Of a stretch of DNA of 64,000 bases, positions 61,895-64,000 are shown piece by piece. This DNA comes from an uncultured Oceanospirillaceae bacterium. GTDB lineage: Bacteria; Pseudomonadota; Gammaproteobacteria; Pseudomonadales; Balneatricaceae. Below the pieces are notes generated by a model. That model was not told the DNA's origin and ran no database searches. It saw nothing but the letters and a program-made list of their open reading frames with translations. The stretch covers positions 16,941 to 80,940 of the forward strand of contig CAKZPE010000079.1 in NCBI GenBank assembly GCA_937138495.1. Reading direction: 5' to 3'. The translations under genes and the position numbers were made by a program. Every line of letters starts with the position of its first letter. Within the stretch, counting starts at the first letter, position 1.

Positions 61895-63016
61895 TCAGCG
61901 ATAACTGGCGACCGGCTCCCCCAATACATCCAGCCTTGGGGTGATTCCCAATCCCGGTTCCTGCGGGGCTATGACCAGACCATTCTGCACAGAGAAGTTT
62001 CCGTCGGCTGTCGTCAGGCTGACCATATCCCGGCATTCCAGCACAGACCGCAGCAATTCAGGCCGCACGGCCTGACCAAGGTGCACAATGGCAGCAAAAG
62101 CAATGTCTGAACCGGTGGTTTCCTGAACACTCAGGGTCAGCCCTGCAGCGGTACATATATCCCGCTGACGGCGTCCGCGGGTGAGGCCGCCATTTTTAGA
62201 GATTTTCAGCCCGATACCATCAGCCAGGTCATTGGCAACAATCTGAGTCACGGAACTTTCATCCAGTGCCAGTTCGTCCCAAATAATCGGCACATCGCAG
62301 CGGGCCCGTAATGACTGACATTCCCGGATCGTTGCGCAGGGAGCTTCCAGAACGATATCCAGCCCCGCAGGCAACAAACGGATCATCCGCAGGGCGTGCT
62401 CGACCGTCATGCCACCGTTGGCGTCCACCAGAAAATATTCACCGGGTTGCCGGTCCGCCAGCGATGCGGTAATCCGTTCGGCATCCAGCGCCGGACCGCC
62501 CTCAGCTTCCGCCGCACCAATCTTAATCGAATGACTGCGGTAGCCCTGCGCCCGGTGCTCAGCTATCCGGCGACGCATATCGTCCGGATCACCGGTATAG
62601 ATCGACGAGATAATCGGCATAGCAGCCCCGGTACGTCCGCCCAGCAGATCACATACCGGCATTCCGGTGGCCTTACCAAACACATCCCAGCAGGCGACAT
62701 CTATCGCGGTTTTAGCATGATTATGACCCACCAGTGCAGCGTCCATTGCATCATTAATCCGGTCAACATGCCTCGGATCCAGGCCTATCAGTTGTGGAGC
62801 AATTTCAGCAATACCGGCACGCACCCCCAGTGCATGGGCGGCGATATAGGTAGCACCAAAGGGGGTACTTTCCCCCCAGCCCTCCAGCCCGGTATCGGTG
62901 GTAATCCGGACAAAAGTAGCATCAAAACTGCTGTACTCGCGCCCTCCTGACAAACGGTAAACGCCGCCGGAATACGGCAAGTCCTGCTGAAAAACATCAA
63001 TACGGGCAATCTTCAT
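61895..63016 (-). CDS. Mandelate racemase/enolase-superfamily enzyme, likely hydroxyproline(-betaine) type
   Basis: A 373-residue Mg-dependent enzyme. The N-terminal capping domain contains VYRLSGGREYSSFDATFVRITTDTGLEGWGE. The barrel has the Lys in HSIKIG, metal ligands in VDANGG, LEAPC and WDEL, and a second Lys in GLKISKNGG. Lys on both faces of the active site fits racemase/epimerase or dehydratase reactions. The C-terminus PGLGITP...GEPVASYR resembles hydroxyproline-betaine epimerase HpbD and cis-3-hydroxy-L-proline dehydratase. I favour that group, but cannot separate the two. Metabolically it would suit a cell using osmolyte-like amino acids. Confidence 0.85.
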   Translation of the reverse strand: MKIARIDVFQQDLPYSGGVYRLSGGREYSSFDATFVRITTDTGLEGWGESTPFGATYIAAHALGVRAGIAEIAPQLIGLDPRHVDRINDAMDAALVGHNHAKTAIDVACWDVFGKATGMPVCDLLGGRTGAAMPIISSIYTGDPDDMRRRIAEHRAQGYRSHSIKIGAAEAEGGPALDAERITASLADRQPGEYFLVDANGGMTVEHALRMIRLLPAGLDIVLEAPCATIRECQSLRARCDVPIIWDELALDESSVTQIVANDLADGIGLKISKNGGLTRGRRQRDICTAAGLTLSVQETTGSDIAFAAIVHLGQAVRPELLRSVLECRDMVSLTTADGNFSVQNGLVIAPQEPGLGITPRLDVLGEPVASYR

Positions 63017-63152
63017 GGCAATCTTCTTATTATCATTTTGCGGTTAATGTCTGTATTCGTACCCTGCCTTTATAGCCTGGCCGTTATACTGCTTACTCTC
63101 ACAAATGCGAAGAAGATTGCCAATCATTATTCCCGAAAACACACTTACCTCT

Positions 63153-64000
63153 TCAGGCCGGATTACGCATTTCCTGAGGATATAGCGGGGGTAATTTTTC
63201 ACGGCCAACAGTTTGCACCTGACAAGTCTCATCCAGAATGTTACTCAGTCCGCTGCTGTCATACGGCGCAGGGGGCTGATCCCCTGTGGCAAACAGCTGT
63301 GCTTCCAGTGCTGATATCTCCCGGCTCAGCTCAGCATTCATGACCGGCTGTTTACGCCAGCGCATCCAGCTCAGCAAGGCATGATACATCTTACTGTTAT
63401 CCCCCTGACGAATCGCTTTACGCAATGCTGCCAGCTGAATTGCCTCTTTATCAGCAACCGGTTTGGCCTTATCTGGCCTGCCAGTTTCGCCTCTCGCCTG
63501 GGGTGATGCTGCATCCGGCACATGTCTGCCAGCCCCTTTACGCTGCCGGATAATCACCAGCGTCAGCAGAAACAGTATCGCCAGCGCTGCCACTTCATAG
63601 CGACGGTCTTTCAGCAGATTGAAAATATCTTCAGATCCGGTTTCTTCCCCGGCGACAACCGGATCATTAACAGCCGGTGCAGATACAGGAGTCTGAGCAG
63701 CCTTTGCTCCCGAATTTACCGGCACATTACCCACAGCACTTGCCACAGTAATACTCAGTGCAGGCAGCACCGCCTCTTTCTGTTCATTGCTGAGGGTGTC
63801 CAGCCAGCTTACCCGCACTTCAGGCAACGTTATTTCTCCGGACGCGGCAGGCACCACTGATACAAAGGTGTCCCGCCGGGCCACCGTGCCTTCGGCGGTC
63901 TGTTGCTGATCTACCCGGGTATCATCCTGATAGAGTTTTACGTTTTCAGCAGTGCCGATATCAAGGTCCGGCAACTGTTCAGCCCGGGCGCCCAGTGCCA
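63153..64000 (-). CDS. BatD-like protein, C-terminal part (cut by window edge)
   Basis: The frame is open to the right edge, so only the C-terminal ~280 residues are visible. An Ig-like segment ends with LPDLDIGTAENVKLYQDD...GEITLPEVRVSWLDT, then one membrane segment (VAALAILFLLTLVII), and a cytoplasmic helical tail (LAALRKAIRQGDNSKMYHALLSWMRWR). This is the layout of BatD from aerotolerance (Bat) operons, usually beside moxR and batA/B. Those neighbours would lie beyond the edge. An internal TTG at 63974 is not the true start. Confidence 0.75.
   Translation of the reverse strand, partial: ALGARAEQLPDLDIGTAENVKLYQDDTRVDQQQTAEGTVARRDTFVSVVPAASGEITLPEVRVSWLDTLSNEQKEAVLPALSITVASAVGNVPVNSGAKAAQTPVSAPAVNDPVVAGEETGSEDIFNLLKDRRYEVAALAILFLLTLVIIRQRKGAGRHVPDAASPQARGETGRPDKAKPVADKEAIQLAALRKAIRQGDNSKMYHALLSWMRWRKQPVMNAELSREISALEAQLFATGDQPPAPYDSSGLSNILDETCQVQTVGREKLPPLYPQEMRNPA

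Noticed and set aside
63038..63343. Plus-strand open frame at the right end
   Set aside because: It overlaps the BatD-like gene on the other strand, which has clear domain features.
1..64000. tRNA, rRNA, CRISPR arrays, insertion sequences, phage genes
   Set aside because: I looked for T-loop-like motifs, regular spaced repeats, transposase motifs and terminal repeats and saw none I could support.

Overview
The window (64 kb, roughly 50% GC) looks like chromosome of a heterotrophic marine gammaproteobacterium of the Oceanospirillales type (Amphritea, Neptunomonas or Marinobacterium-like). The reasons are the gene content (compatible-solute uptake, four diguanylate cyclases, NhaC-type antiporter, glyoxylate assimilation) and protein style. 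This is inference from protein recognition, not a search. I saw no rRNA, tRNA, insertion sequence, prophage or CRISPR.

Layout. 1-5 kb: end of a CDF metal transporter, yigZ, a diguanylate cyclase, gor and xthA. 5-12.6 kb: a solute cluster made of a 790-residue DUF1989-GcvT fusion enzyme, a ProX/ProV/ProW-type betaine importer and a LacI regulator, with two LacI-type palindromes ahead of the fusion gene. 12.6-16.5 kb: UspA, TauE/SafE, then an iron-storage block (two complementary bacterioferritin subunits, a hemerythrin protein, Bfd) with Fur-like boxes. 16.7-28.4 kb: housekeeping and signalling genes (diguanylate cyclase, DUF5610, BigR-like ArsR, Pat-type acetyltransferase, two lipoproteins, NAD-kinase-like protein, PilZ protein, pdxB). 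28.6 kb: trpB without trpA. 30-38.5 kb: an RND efflux operon with its own two-component system and a cytochrome b561 gene; the operon and the b561 gene share a nearly identical 18-bp direct-repeat element. 38.6-47.9 kb: lipoprotein, NhaC antiporter, two diguanylate cyclases, a divergent cytochrome/MarR locus and pseudoazurin. 48.1-49 kb: an MVL-type lectin gene preceded by a minus-strand array of ANGGA hairpins. 49.1-52 kb: a large HTH/cyclase-like/AAA/TPR regulator.

52.5-59.1 kb holds a complete beta-hydroxyaspartate cycle (bhcR divergent from bhcABCD), followed by a PA4872-type oxaloacetate decarboxylase gene. The cycle turns two glyoxylate into one oxaloacetate without carbon loss; the decarboxylase would supply pyruvate. 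Two near-identical inverted repeats lie between bhcR and bhcA. The end of the window carries a DsbA-family protein, an NTF2-like protein, a degenerate PhzF, a MazG-like protein, an enolase-superfamily enzyme and the C-terminal part of a BatD-like protein.

The two most interesting systems are the bhc locus with its operators and decarboxylase, and the DUF1989-GcvT/betaine-transporter cluster, which may be a tetrahydrofolate-dependent osmolyte demethylation route. If that route ends in glycine, it could feed the bhc cycle; this link is speculation.
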